NCBI GenBank assembly: GCA_949710005.1 | Contig: OX453276.1 | Span: 20,014,149-20,078,148 of the forward strand | DNA: 64,000 nt | Origin: Ricordea florida | Taxonomy: Eukaryota > Cnidaria > Anthozoa > Corallimorpharia > Ricordeidae | Direction of reading: 5' to 3' | Part shown: one piece after another, positions 33,452 through 44,400 of the stretch | How the letters are laid out: the number at the start of each line of letters is the position of its first letter | Numbering within the stretch: position 1 is the stretch's first letter | Program-made: the position numbers and the translations under genes | Notes under the pieces: model-generated | Database searches by the model: none | The model's input: only the letters and a program-made list of their open reading frames with translations | Told to the model about the DNA's origin: nothing

Positions 33452-34781
33452 TCAACGAAACAACCACCACCCCACACCTCCAGCGAGAACCGCAAGTGTC
33501 GCAAAGTTGTTCTGATGCGAACTCTCTTCCACCACCTTCTTCTCCTTCTTCACACTCTCAAGCTCCTTCTTCTTCACGGGTCTTGTGATCTTTTCAACCT
33601 TCGCATGTGGAAGTGTAACCTTAGATCTCCCCAAGTTGTGCTGAATCCCCACCACCTCCGTCTCAAGATTCACATCTGCGTTGACGCCAAACTTCATCTC
33701 CTCTGTTGCCTTCATGAGCTTGTTGTTGTATCCCACGACACTCTCTGTGTTAATGATCATATTACTCGGCATCAACCACACCCCTGGAGCAATCGCAAGA
33801 TCCAAACGCAACTTCGCCTCTTGAGTTGCCATCTTATATCTTTGCACTGAGTTCGTGATGTCGATCTCAATCACTGAGCTCTCAAATAGAGAAAGGAACT
33901 CCTGTTGCGTTTCAATCGCCCCACCCCCTCCCCCCACAACAGAATTTCTTGTGTTCACTTGCGCACCTAACACACAATACACAAACGCCTCCACAGAACA
34001 ATTCAACCTTCCAAGCCCCGCCCTCGTCACTCCCATTCCTTCCGTGGGAATGAACCACACGTATTTGAACACCGCGAAGTCATCGTTTCTCATGAATGAA
34101 ATCAAGTTCCCCTTCTCCTTCTTCCCACCCTCATCAGAGAATTTTCCTCTCTCCCCCGGCCACTGATTCGCTGCCTTGTCGTAACCTCTCACAAAATGAA
34201 CGTTCTTGAAACCCCCTCCTTTCCCATGATACCCCTTACCATAATCAAGAAACACATCACCCAACCCATGGTTCCTCCCTCCCTTCCACCTGAAGTCTGA
34301 GTGCTCTGAGATCCCAAACTCCCGACACAACCTCTGATACGCCACCTTGCTGTAAGGATTGTTCCATATGACGAAGGGCTTCTCATCTGGAAGAGGAACG
34401 CTCAACTCGTACAGAATCCTTCGTATGTGAGATGTGAAACTTCATGAACCCATTCACCACGTTCGGATACTCTAAGGTCTCGAAAGGACTCACACCACAC
34501 CCTGCCGTCGCACATCCCACCGCGAAGTTCAGCTGCTGAGGCCAATAATTCATGTCAGGACCCCTCAACCATTTCTTGCTTTGCTTCGAGGATTTAAACG
34601 TCACAGCCTGAGACTTGAAAACGTTCCGCATCTTCGCAGTGAACTTCTGCCCCTTCGAAACGTAAATGTCCAGAGAGATCAAGAGGTTCGTTACATCAGT
34701 GCTCCAACTATCGAAGGGAACTGAAGGTATGGGGTACATCTCACTCGTTAAGGTCAAGCTCTTGGAAAGGACGCCATTCAT
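33452..34781 (-). pseudogene. Tail-anchored Polinton protein of unknown function, frameshifted
   Basis: Frames 34781-34383 and 34405-33452 are two parts of one protein of about 440 residues, split by a 1-base shift near 34,430. The N-terminal part includes DVTNLLISLDIYVSKGQKFT and FKSSKQSKKWLRGPDMNYW. The C-terminal part includes SVEAFVYCVLGAQVNTR, a long charged Lys/Glu region, and the terminal hydrophobic segment FATLAVLAGGVGWWLFR, which would anchor it in a membrane. I associate this protein with cnidarian Polinton-like elements, but I do not know its function. CTTTAAA lies at 34811, upstream of the start. Confidence 0.55.
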
Positions 34782-34843
34782 ATCTCGTGTTAAGATATGA
34801 AAGACACCCTCTTTAAACTACCACGTGCTCTCCATCTCAAACC

Positions 34844-35461
34844 TCAACGTGAGTGCACGCTTCCTCCTCCTCCCAACTCTCTGAGTATTTCTTCTGGTGC
34901 TTGCTTCTTCAGCATCACAGAGTCGTACCTCTTCATGGGTCTTTTTTGATCCTTCTGTCGAACCTCTGTCTTCAGTTCTTCGAACTTCTTAAGCTCCTCA
35001 ATGATCAAAGAGAACTCCTCATCTGAGATCTTGTTGTCACGAAGCGCTTTGGATACGAGATCCTCAATCGTGTTGATCTTCGCCCTCGCCAGGTTAACTG
35101 TTTTCTGATGCTTCGTTGCCTTCTCTGACAAGCTCTTCGAAACCTGCTCGCACCCAATCGATGCGCACACGAGAACACCACTCACAACCCCTAAAGGAAT
35201 CGCCACCACGATGCCAAATCCACTTAGTGAACTCGCAAGACCTGAGGCCCCAAAGACTCCAGACAAGATACCACACACAGTACTAGTATTGATGCGTGCA
35301 CCTTTCGATCGATTGTACTTCTTCAGAACGCCTTCGTAATGTTTCAACTCTCCCCTCAATCTGTCACAACACTTCAGCAATCTGAAAGCGTTACCATGAG
35401 GAGGAGGTGCTGTGGGATTGAACGCACCAAGTTCAGGGTAGATTTTCGAGTGCTGATCCAT
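34844..35461 (-). CDS. Two-helix membrane protein of the Polinton
   Basis: The intact 205-residue frame starts MDQHSKIYPELG. Two adjacent hydrophobic segments lie at about residues 62-105 (INTSTVCGILSGVFGASGLA and FGIVVAIPLGVVSGVLVCAS), flanked by a basic helix and a C-terminal coiled, charged region ending in a Gly-rich tail. A CTTTAAAG motif at 35487-35494 lies about 30 bases upstream of the ATG. Function unknown; a virion-membrane or host-membrane role is possible. Not present in copy 2, whose left part is missing. Confidence 0.6.
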   Translation of the reverse strand: MDQHSKIYPELGAFNPTAPPPHGNAFRLLKCCDRLRGELKHYEGVLKKYNRSKGARINTSTVCGILSGVFGASGLASSLSGFGIVVAIPLGVVSGVLVCASIGCEQVSKSLSEKATKHQKTVNLARAKINTIEDLVSKALRDNKISDEEFSLIIEELKKFEELKTEVRQKDQKRPMKRYDSVMLKKQAPEEILRELGGGGSVHSR

Positions 35462-35497
35462 TTTTGAGGATACTCACATCCATTGTCTTTAAAGGAT

Positions 35498-35856
35498 TAT
35501 CTGGAGAGGCTTATGAATGGTGATCCATCCTCGTACGAAGGAATGCTCTTCTTGGGGATCTCCTTCCACGGTTGTATGATTGGTCTCCACTTCATAGCAG
35601 AAACATAGTTCTTCCATGGTTTCACGAAAGGCCTTCCCTCCATTTCGAAAAGCTTGTATGCCTACCCACCGATCGAAGAAATCTCCCCTCTCTCGTCGTA
35701 ATGCACATCACTCTCCCCCAACCACCCATGTGTGGAGGCGTATGTTAGAGTGTAATGAATCATTTTGGGATCGATCCAATCATCCTCACCCTCTATGATC
35801 GCGAAGTTCATGAGCTTATCATCGATGGGGACTTTGAACACCACGTCCATTGACAT
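35498..35856 (-). pseudogene. Small Polinton protein of unknown function, stop-interrupted
   Basis: The frame starts MDVVFKVPID and carries SDVHYDERGEISSIGG before an in-frame TAG near 35,660. The downstream part (KEIPKKSIPS) continues to 35,498. The homologue in copy 2 (49214-48819) is uninterrupted and reads through this position. No recognised domain. Confidence 0.5.
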
Positions 35857-36490
35857 CATGCGAATCTCAACGTGACAGTGATCTTCGAACCTTTTACGTC
35901 AAGCTTCCTCCCTTCACCATGCAGGATGGTCAGTGTGAAATAATTCACGGGACCCTTCATCTTCTGAACAGGCAACACATCGTAATTCTTCGACGGTACG
36001 CGAGCGAGAAGAGAGGAAGAAGAGACCTTCACAGCTCCATCATCGAACCTCCCCGAGGAAGAGTAAGACGATCGATTGTCCACGAGGTTGCACAGGAGCT
36101 TCAGAGACCCCTTCATCCGCACGTTCACTGGGTAGAACTTCCTCGGTGCGATATCCTTTAAAACCCCAGCACAATCTGAAGACCACTCGAGAGTCTCACC
36201 TTATACTCTTTGTTCGAGTACAAATAATACATCGCATCAGTCTCAATGAACGCGAGCTTAGATTCCTCCGTGTCGTTGAGAAAGATCGCGTGAAGACCTC
36301 GAAGTGAATACGTCCCTGCCTCAATGATCAGAAAGGGACGCCTCTCCTCCTTGAAGATGAACTGTCGGTCCTTGAAATTCACAAGCCACCTCGGAATGTC
36401 GCAATCCAAGAGCTGCACCTCTCTAAACTTGTCCAAGGGAGGATCCAAGTACACGCGAGTCTCGGAATCGTACATCGTAACGCTCAGCAT
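35856..36490 (-). pseudogene. Penton-like/minor capsid protein of copy 1, frameshifted
   Basis: Frames 36490-36158 and 36128-35856 together encode about 210 residues. Features are MLSVTMYDSETRVYLDPPLD at the start, an internal REVQLLDCDIPRW, MYYLYSNKEYKV, and a beta-rich C-terminus ending KGSKITVTLRFA. Position in the structural cluster and the beta-sandwich-like C-terminus suggest the penton-like protein. One frameshift near 36,150 disrupts it. Copy 2 has the same gene at 49835-49214. The assignment is by context. Confidence 0.45.
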
Positions 36491-36672
36491 TTTGCACCAC
36501 TCTTAGTTCCTTTTAAGTACTCCTCCTTTGAGATGAACATGGGCTTCGTGATCCCACAGCTGGAACATCTGCACCTCACCATGTACCATCCATTGGAGGT
36601 CTTAGAATACATCACACTCCCTGGAACGCATCCCGTCTCCTTCCTCTCTTTGACGCAAAAGCTCTTCGTGTT
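36484..36672 (-). CDS. Zinc-ribbon-like small protein of copy 1
   Basis: The segment FCVKERKETGC...VRCRCSSCGITKPMF holds two Cys groups, as in viral zinc-ribbon proteins (DUF5679-like). A small upstream deletion has fused the frame to the coiled-coil membrane protein (the open frame runs to 36867). In copy 2 the two are separate and the zinc-ribbon starts at its own ATG. A related gene occurs in the unrelated lineage-B fragment at 13,078. Confidence 0.5.
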   Translation of the reverse strand, partial: NTKSFCVKERKETGCVPGSVMYSKTSNGWYMVRCRCSSCGITKPMFISKEEYLKGTKSGAKC

Positions 36673-37626
36673 TGAGCACTCATCTCCCTCTCCTTTTAAG
36701 AACACCACCACCGCAACGATCAGCAACCACGCGTTCTTCCCGAGAAAGGATATCACCTCACCCGCCGTCTTGAAGAGGAAGCTCACGATCGCACCCACCA
36801 TCCCCGGCAAGATCTCCCCGAGTTTCTTCCGAATCGTCTTCAGACCATTCCCCACACCTTTGCCCAACCTCGAGAGTCCCTAGGAGAGATTTGAGACGAT
36901 GACACCAATTACAAGAGCAACCGCACTCACAACCTCGAAGGCTGTGAATCCATACTTCTTGAAGATCGCCTTCACTCTATCTCGAAGTGTCATCCGTTCT
37001 TGTATTCGTTCGCTCTCATCCTCAATCTCTCTTATCTCCTCCTCCTGTTCATCAATCTCCCTCTCAAGCGTATCGATCTGACTTGTTTCCTCAGGAGTCT
37101 TCAACACCTTCTCACGATGGAATCTTATCTTATCCTTCATTCTATTGATCAATGATCTCCTCATCGTAATCTCACGTTCATTGCTCGCTACGATTTCATC
37201 CGCAGGAGGACCGAGATTGTCCTTAATCTTCTTGGGTTCAGTGGGTGCCACAACGATTCTCCCCCACGTATCATATCTGAAATCAAACTTAGGCTTGGCG
37301 TTTGGAAACTTGCGCGTGATCTCCCCCCAAACCTCATCTCGTGTTCTTTCCGTGTCCATGATGCTCATTTCTATCTCCTCAGTGGGCAGTTGCACATATC
37401 CGCCAGATTTGGTCTTGGATCTCGCGCCCTTACTCGTAGACGTTTCCACAACCTCACCCCCGAATGATGTTTCTTGGACGTTAGGTTCAGTGTGAATGGT
37501 TGTTCTAGCGGTAGGTGGAGGACTCATGTATATCGTTTCATCACCATCATCTCCCCCTCCACTCGCGTCAGGTTCATTCAACATCGTTGGGTCAAGATCA
37601 TCCATGGTTTTCCACACTCGTTTCAA
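36660..37626 (-). pseudogene. Coiled-coil membrane protein of the Polinton, stop-interrupted
   Basis: Frame 37626-36880 has an acidic/Ser-Thr N-terminus, a long charged coiled coil (TLEREIDEQEEEIREIEDES) and a hydrophobic helix (FEVVSAVALVIGVIVSNLS). It ends at a TAG where copy 2 has Lys. The continuation to about 36,660 has two more hydrophobic segments (GEILPGMVGAIVSFLFKTAG and AWLLIVAVVVFL). Total about 320 residues. The domain order recurs in cnidarian Polinton-like proteins; function unknown, possibly membrane remodelling. Confidence 0.5.
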
Positions 37627-37653
37627 GTGAGGAAGAGTTTCTCTCTGAGCTGC

Positions 37654-38052
37654 TTAGAGAAACTTGCTCGCTGTGTACGCTATTGCCAACATCCCACCCC
37701 CCACGTATATCATCTCACCTGTCTTTTGATTGTCACTGGGTTGGTAGTGCTTTGAGAACTTCGGCTCTTCTAAGGTATTACCGTACATCCTCAACGCCGC
37801 ATCAGTGCTCGAGATGTTCTTCTGTGCCCTTCCCTCATCACCCTTCCTCTCATTCTGCCAATCAATGAGTGCCATCCTTTTCTCCTGCAACACCGCTTAG
37901 TCCTTCTGATACTTCTCCAGAGCTTTGGCGTGTCTCTCCCTCTCGAGATCCGATGATGACGCGTCACTGAAAGTCTTCGCAAGATAATTTCCCCCAATGA
38001 ACGCTGTCGCATTTAGTATCGCACCTCCGAGCATGATTGCAAGAGTCGCCAT
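37654..38052 (-). pseudogene. Small membrane-associated Polinton protein, stop-interrupted
   Basis: The minus frame from ATG at 38052 begins MATLAIMLGGAILNATAF, a hydrophobic N-terminus, and continues through a charged region to a C-terminal hydrophobic segment (MIYVGGGMLAIAYTAS) at 37,654. A TAA follows EKYQKD near 37,899. About 132 residues if uninterrupted. Function unknown. Confidence 0.45.
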
Positions 38053-38055
38053 GAT

Positions 38056-38268
38056 TCACAACTTTTGATCCTCTAAATGCATTTTGAGGTACGAGCTTCC
38101 ACTCAGTACGGCTGCCCACTTCACGAAATTCATAACACTGGATGATGGGTCCATGAGGAAATTCTCCGTCAGAGCTTTCTTTGCAATCCACCCCACACCA
38201 GCAGAAAGACCAATAAGTACCATAGAATCAGTGACGGTCTTCACGAGCTTGTTGTCTGAAATTTGCAC
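38056..38268 (-). CDS. Small two-helix membrane protein
   Basis: The intact 70-residue frame MQISDNKLVKTVTD has two hydrophobic segments (SMVLIGLSAGVGWIAKKAL and VMNFVKWAAVLSGSSYL). A GTTTAAAG motif lies at 38285, just upstream. It ends four bases before the next gene, so the cluster is tightly packed. Function unknown. Confidence 0.45.
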   Translation of the reverse strand: MQISDNKLVKTVTDSMVLIGLSAGVGWIAKKALTENFLMDPSSSVMNFVKWAAVLSGSSYLKMHLEDQKL

Positions 38269-38269
38269 A

Positions 38270-38725
38270 TCACATCCAGCTATCGTTTAAAGTACTTTTG
38301 GGTGGAGGATCTTGAATCACTCGCGTCTCTGAAGTCTTGAAGTCATCTCCTCTCTTCTGAGCTTTGTACCTCATGTACAACTCGAACGCGGTGAGTCCGA
38401 TGCCTGCCAAAGAGAGAACGGTTTGAAAGGACAATGCTGGAAGCCAAACACCACCACCTTCTCCTCCTTGCTCCTTCTCCTCATCCATCTCGCGCACTCT
38501 ATCCTCCTCCTCTTGCTTCATGAGAGCATCCTTCGCCTTCTTGTGGTATTCTGCTAATCTCGTCCCAGCCGCCACCTTCTTGGGGTCCTTTATCTTCTTA
38601 GATGGCACAGGTTCCTTCGTGACCTGTTCAATAGCACTCTCGCTCTTGGGTGTCTCTTCAGTCATTGTTGAGATTCCATTGAGGTTCTCTGTAAGCTTCT
38701 TCATTCCACTCACTTGGAATAACAT
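38270..38725 (-). CDS. Charged protein with a C-terminal hydrophobic segment
   Basis: The intact frame of up to 151 residues has a Lys/Glu-rich helical middle (AAGTRLAEYHKKAKDALMKQ), then a Gly tract and one hydrophobic helix (FQTVLSLAGIGLTAFELYM). The likely start is MKKLTENLNG at residue 8 or the following ATG. It is part of the run of small minus-strand genes between capsid and coiled-coil protein. Function unknown. Confidence 0.45.
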   Translation of the reverse strand: MLFQVSGMKKLTENLNGISTMTEETPKSESAIEQVTKEPVPSKKIKDPKKVAAGTRLAEYHKKAKDALMKQEEEDRVREMDEEKEQGGEGGGVWLPALSFQTVLSLAGIGLTAFELYMRYKAQKRGDDFKTSETRVIQDPPPKSTLNDSWM

Positions 38726-38746
38726 GAAGAAAGGTACAACGACTGC

Positions 38747-38968
38747 TCAGAGTACTCTCACTGCTACTACATCAATTAAGACAGCACCACAAATCAATGC
38801 AGCACCAAATAAGGCAGCACCACAAACCATGTCAACATCTTTCTTAGCGCAACGAACAGCCTCAATTCTCTCTTCCTCCTCTGTGATATACCATAGTTGC
38901 TGTGCTGCCATACGCTTATGATTTCGTTCAAGTGTGCTCAACCTCTGCTCAAAGTTGTTAACATCCAT
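38747..38968 (-). CDS. Small coiled-coil/membrane protein
   Basis: The frame from ATG near 38,968 (MDVNNFEQRLSTLERNHKRM) has a short coiled coil and a C-terminal hydrophobic helix (MVCGAALFGAALICGAVLID). A CTTTAAG motif lies at 38991-38997, about 25 bases upstream. No family recognised. Confidence 0.4.
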   Translation of the reverse strand: MDVNNFEQRLSTLERNHKRMAAQQLWYITEEEERIEAVRCAKKDVDMVCGAALFGAALICGAVLIDVVAVRVL

Positions 38969-39026
38969 GTTGGAATCATCACTGAGCACTCTTTAAGCCT
39001 CTTTGGTTTCTGTTGTATTCTCTTGA

Positions 39027-39051
39027 GTACCCTCTATATGAGGGTACTCAA
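39027..39051. repeat. Short perfect palindrome
   Basis: GAGTACCCTC and GAGGGTACTC flank a 5-base loop. It marks the point where the copy-1 ATPase is truncated, so it may be a deletion scar. Confidence 0.6.
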
Positions 39052-39189
39052 TATGGGCATATGAGTATGATATACTCAAAGGCTCTTCTAAAGGTTCCTC
39101 GAAGTTGATCCACAAGGTACTGAGTCTTTCCGCAATTCGTTGGGCCGTTGATGATGCAGTTCAAGGGTATCTTCTCTCGCAACTCATCC
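39035..39189 (-). pseudogene. Packaging ATPase, N-terminal stub (copy 1)
   Basis: ATG at 39189 starts MDELREKIP and reaches the Walker A motif GPTNCGKT followed by QYLVDQLRG, then stops after about 50 residues. The Walker B and later motifs seen in copy 2 are missing, so most of the gene is deleted. In an intact element it would be an A32/FtsK-type genome-packaging ATPase. Confidence 0.7.
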
Positions 39190-39210
39190 ATGATTCATTC
39201 ACATTGTCTC

Positions 39211-40428
39211 TCAGTACACGATTTCCTTTAGAGTAGAATTCATGATCCCCATGACAGCATCCGCAACGACGAACATGTGGCACGTAATGTTCCCAGTGCT
39301 TCCTTTCTGTCGCTTCATCTCCATCTTGATACCATCCCGAGTGCTGTTCAACTCGAAGCCTCCCCCGTGAATTCCGTTGTCTGAGTATGTTCTGAGGTCG
39401 ATCGGGAGTGCGAATTTGTCTGCTAAGAAATCCACCTTCCTCACATCTTCCAACCCGAAACGTTCAAGTGCGGATCTCCAGAGGTCTGAGGGTATCATCC
39501 CTTTGGAGTAGCGACGATTCGGTATCAAATCCACACTGATGTTGATGGATGTGATCTTGGGGTTCACGAATTTCTCTGAGTCTCTTCCTCCCGCTGCATG
39601 CGGTTCCACGAAGAGACACAGGATTCCTGTCATGGATCTTCTGGGGAGATTTATGTGCTCGTTGATCACCTCATACTTGGGGCGTGAGATGGTGAACGTC
39701 TCGTGAAGGAGCATGTTCTCGTAGAGTAACCCATTGCTTGATTGGTAAGAGCTCATCGCCTCGTCTGCTACGATTTTGCTTGCGATGCATGAGCGCTCCA
39801 GCTCTATGTTCGTCATGGTGTAATTCGGAGGGGTTTCAGCATTCGAAAAGACAACGACTTCACTCACAGGTGCTAGAGTGATCTCGAATGTGAGGTGATG
39901 CTTCAGAGATTTTGGGTAGAAGGCTCCATGTCCCTTGAGGATGGGGTGATCCAGTGGTATAGCGTACTTGGTGTTATGAATTGCCGCGAGAAAGACCTCT
40001 TTAGCATTTGAGGTGTTCTTATCACTCGCATTCGTTCGGAGTCTGCGCACATTCTCAGAAAAGACACCTCTCAGCATATCTCTACGCACCTTCTACGGGA
40101 GATGCATGTCGTGATACGTCTGGAAGAGATCAAACCTCTGTGTATCCTGAAGAGTCTCCCCTCCAAATACAACTCTGAGCCTGGAGACGAGATTCCTCCC
40201 CACGTTGTTCACGAGGGTGTTGTCCTTGTGTCCCGTAACGTTCAGATCGAAGATGAGGTACACACTGCCGGGGATGATCACAACGTTCTCAGACAACTTG
40301 GGGATGTGAACGTACAGGGTCTCACCGGGGTTTGCAGAAGAAGGGGTGAACGTAACGCGATTCAATGATCTCTCTGTCTTTAATCCTTTTGCAATGCGTG
40401 GGTGATGGGCTTCAGGTATAGTCGACAT
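39211..40428 (-). pseudogene. Major capsid protein (double jelly roll type), copy 1
   Basis: Frames 40428-40093 and 40089-39211 are one 404-residue gene interrupted by a single TAG at 40090-40092, where copy 2 has a Lys codon. Features include SLNRVTFTPSSANPGETLYV, a DTQRFDLFQTYHDMHL segment, NAETPPNYTMTNIELE, and a beta-rich C-terminus ending MNSTLKEIVY. The size, beta-rich content and position between the ATPase and integrase fit the double-jelly-roll capsid of Polintons. A TTTAAAC motif overlaps the start. Confidence 0.65.
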
Positions 40429-40457
40429 TTAAACGTCGGACGTGTACTATCTTTAAG
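40428..40457. promoter_or_regulatory. Divergent TTTAAA-type motifs between capsid and integrase
   Basis: The 29-base gap between the two ATGs holds TTTAAAC at 40428-40434 on the capsid side and CTTTAAG at 40451-40457 on the integrase side. The same arrangement occurs in copy 2 at 54137-54144 and 54161-54167. Probably core promoter or initiator elements. Confidence 0.5.
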
Positions 40458-41425
40458 ATGATTCAAGAGAATGCGATGAGAAGGAAGTACTACTCTGCAT
40501 CAGGGTATTGGAAGTGATACGCTGCGATTTCCAAGTTGGCACATGAGACGAAGGTGAGTGAAGATGAGGCGAATGAGTGGCTTCAAAAGCACGCCTTGTG
40601 GCAAATATATATTTCTCCTCCCAAATATATTCCGAGACCTCACTGGGTGGTTGATGAACTGAATCATTTGCATCAAGCTGATCTTTTATTCCTCCCCCAC
40701 GATACCTTCAGAGGGAAGACGTATCGCTAACCACTCGTGGTGGTGGACATCGCTTCAAGGTACAAAGATGCAGAGGCAATCACCTCGAAGGAAAGTAGAG
40801 AGGTAGCGAGAGCCTTTGAGAAGATTTACGCACGCAAGTTGAGGTGGCCGAGCACTCTCATGGTGGATCCTGGGAGAGAATTCACGGGTGATGTGACGAA
40901 ACTCATGGGGAGACGAGGGGTGATAATACAACGAAGTTCCGCAGGGAATCATCGTGCTCAAGCGTTCGTGGAGAGAGCGAACAGAACGATAGGAGAGAGA
41001 TTGTTCTCCTATAAATACGCTCAGGAGATGATATCAGACGACCGGTCACAAGTGTGGGTGAAGAGATTGCCTGATATCGTTAGAACGCTTAACACAAAGA
41101 CAACGAAGGTGAAGGGAGGATTGAAGGCTATTGAGGTGAAGCAAAAGAAGTGCAAGAGACCTGTAGGTGTTGAGGAGAAGAGGTTACCATCAGAGGTTGC
41201 GGTTCGATACTTGTTTGCACGTGGTGAAGATAAGGTGGAGAGAAGAGGAGAGCCACAGATCCGATATGGAGCGTGGAGATTTATTACTTGTCCCGAAGTG
41301 TGCTCTCTCCGAATCAGCCCATCTTGTATTACTTGGAGGAAGGTCCAAAGAGAGGGTTTGTTCGTGAGGAGCTTCAGGTTGTGCCTGAGGATACGGAGTT
41401 ACCACCAGAGAGCGTTCTGAAGTGA
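40458..41425 (+). pseudogene. Retroviral-type integrase (copy 1)
   Basis: The rve-type core shows the catalytic triad: Asp in HLHQADLLFLP, Asp in STLMVDPGREF, Glu in AQAFVERANRTIGER. The frame from ATG 40458 is interrupted by TGA at 40515-40517 and a TAA near 40,730, with a frameshift near 41,230 before the C-terminal chromo/SH3-like region. Start and stop agree with copy 2. A functional version would insert the element and make the short target duplication. Confidence 0.85.
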
Positions 41426-41470
41426 TCATGCGCGAACGTGTGGACGCCAACCTCTCTGATGATTCGTTTG

Positions 41471-44400
41471 TCATCCTCGTGAGAGTGCGACTTTGTTGAT
41501 CGTCTCAGTGTACATCTCATGCAGGTGACTCCGGATCACGTTTATCTTCCGCATCTGGGGTTGACGCTCGAAGAGGCACTTCTTATAGTCACCAAAGGAG
41601 ATCGTCTTCTTCACAACAACCTTCGTTATTCCCTTGCACTTCTTCTCTTCCTTGCCCTCGTCCATCCTGAAGGAGTAGAGTTTCGCACTGAGGCCTACGA
41701 ACTCAGAGATCTGACTGCCTCCCTTCTCGTCCTTCATCTTCCCGATGACCTTCTTGTTCCCCGCAAAGAAGATGGCTGATGGGTGATCCTTGGGGAAGTT
41801 GCTCGTGTCGAAGAGATCTTGAACATCGGGTGCAATTTCCTTGTATATATCATCCGTGTGCACGAGGTACACGAGGGAGTCCGTGTCAGTGAAGAGGAGT
41901 TCCGCCCTCTCTCCGTACTTAGGCTTGATGTAGTTGTAGTGGAAATCGTACATCAAGGTCTTGCTAAGGTCGAGGATGGCGGGGCCGAGGTGCAAGGGTT
42001 TGTTGAACTCAAGCTTCGTCTTCGCCATATGAACAGCAACAAGGTTCTCACTGAAGATGGTGCCGTGCTTGAAGTTCGGTTTCAAGATGAGCTTGATACG
42101 AGTTGGACGTCAACCCTGTTGCGTATGTTCTCCATCGTCTTCCCAAACACAGAGTTGTTCATTAGCTTGAAGAAGTTCTTCTCGAAATCGTTCGTCCCCT
42201 TCGTTCTGAGGGCGGTGTTCATGTCGATGTAGGACTTCAGGAAGGAGATCTCTTCGAAGGTGATGCCCCTGTGTATCTTCGTGAGCTTCAATCCGAGATG
42301 TATGTAAAGATTCAAGGACTCGTGGTGTAGGACGTAGTTCTTCTTCTTTGAGAGTGTGGGGATGGGCTTCTCCACCTTGTCCATCATGATACGTTAACGA
42401 GCAAGAGGGTAATCGTTATGAAGATCGTGTAACTCTTCAGGATACTAAAGATCCACTTCAAGAGTGCAAGGATACTTCTCCCACTCAGAGATCTCCGCAT
42501 CATTCATCCATCGAAAGCCATGTGTTGGGAGTGGTTTGATCATTGCCCATCCATAGAGGTTATTCGCATCAAGGTGTGTGATGTAGCTCGTGGGCTTCTG
42601 AGGGTCGTGGTGTTTCATATAAGGATTGTTTGCCTCCGCGTGACGAGTGGTAATCATGGATACACCCCCTCGAATGCCTTTCTCAAACATGAGGAGCATC
42701 TCTGGATCTCGAAGGAGCTCGAGTTTCACCTCCGTCTTCTTCAACATCGCATCCCACGCAAGTCCTGGCGCTGTGTAGTACCACGCGGGATCGAGACCAT
42801 AGTTGGTGTGACAGACGTTCCTGAAATTCTCAAAGACCTCTGCTAGAAGGATGGTGTCTGTCTTGAGGTAGAGATCGTGGTAGTTCCTCATGGTTCTCAT
42901 CTCGAAGTGGTTCCATACCTTCTGCGCGTGCTCGTAGTCCTCGTCCAACACGTGCGAATCGTAGAGTGTGGAGTGAAACTCTTCCTTCGAGGGGAGTTCC
43001 TCAACGCCCAACTTGTTGAAGCCATCGAACCAATCGTAGGGGAAGACGCCCTTCTGCAGCAGGAACTCCAACTGATCCTCCTTGAAGCTTGAAGAACTCC
43101 TGGATTATCTGGAATGAATCCTTGGGGAGGTTGTTCACGAGGTTGCTGAGGGCGCTTGCCATGAAACGGAATGAGTCAATGAATCTGATCTCTCGTTTCA
43201 CCTCCACGTTTCGTCCTTGCGCATTCGTAAACGTGTCAACGACGATATCCTTGCTGAAGGAAGATGTACTGCTCATCGTTCTTCGGAAGGCATTTGATGT
43301 TTCCGGCTGTGGTACCAAGCTTCTTCACAGAGATGTGAGCGTCATATCGCGAGAGGTTGTGGAAGATCACTGGATGGAACTTAGGGATCTTGAACCTCAA
43401 GTCATGCGCTGCACCTCTGAATCTCCCCATGAGAGGACAATGATCGCGTACCCTCTTGTCATTGGGGCTAAATTCCTTCTCGCATATGTGACAGTGAGTG
43501 GCCTCCCAGAAGTTGATCTCATCGTCATCACTCATCACCATGTCTTCTTTGAACTTGAAGAGGTCGTACAACTCTGCAACCTTAGCCTCTAGAGATTTCA
43601 CGAAGTGTCCCTCCACATCATCATCTGGAGATTGTGCAGTGTAGGAGACGAGGCAAGGTTTGGAGAGGGTATCGTCGAAACACTTCACGAGATACGAGTA
43701 CTTAGAGGGCTTGTGGTGTTGATAGGGGTTTGTGAAGCTCATACGATCATCAGGTGTGCAGCCGCTGATTTTCTCGGTGTAGCATTCGAAGTCTGCATAT
43801 ATCACGAAGGGTACGCGCATCTTCCGGTTGTTATGGACGAACTCGATGAACTTGGGGGAGCCATCTTCCTCTTGAGGCATCTCCATTCTAACGGAGTCGT
43901 GATTCTTGCAGAAGTCGTGGTGCCTCGTCAGCTCTTTGGAAGAGGTGAATCGAGAGAGGCATCTGCGGCAGTAGTGAACCGCATGCTCGTGGTTGTCTAT
44001 GAAGGAGCTAACAAGGCGAGAGAAGTTCCTAATCACGCAGTAGTGACTCGTCTCTTCGTTTGAGAGGAAGAGAAGATCGATGTAGTGGGGTGCGTCCCTC
44101 TCACTGACCTTCAGTGGATATATGTACCCCTTTGACTTCGCACCTCCTTCACTGTAAGCGAAGACGTTGATTGCGTACTCAGGGTTGTTCCTCTCAAAAC
44201 GATCGATCTGTTTGAGGGGGGTGGGGAAGTCGATGTCACTCCAGCCGAATTTCTCCGAATTGGCTCTCAATTCCCTGCTCACTCTCTCTTGATGATCCTT
44301 GGGGGGATTTACGGCAGCAGTCACTGCCCATTTTAAGCATTCATGATCATTCTCGTTCTTGGGGTTCAGGATCGCCTTCTTAATGGCCAACTCTTTGGGT

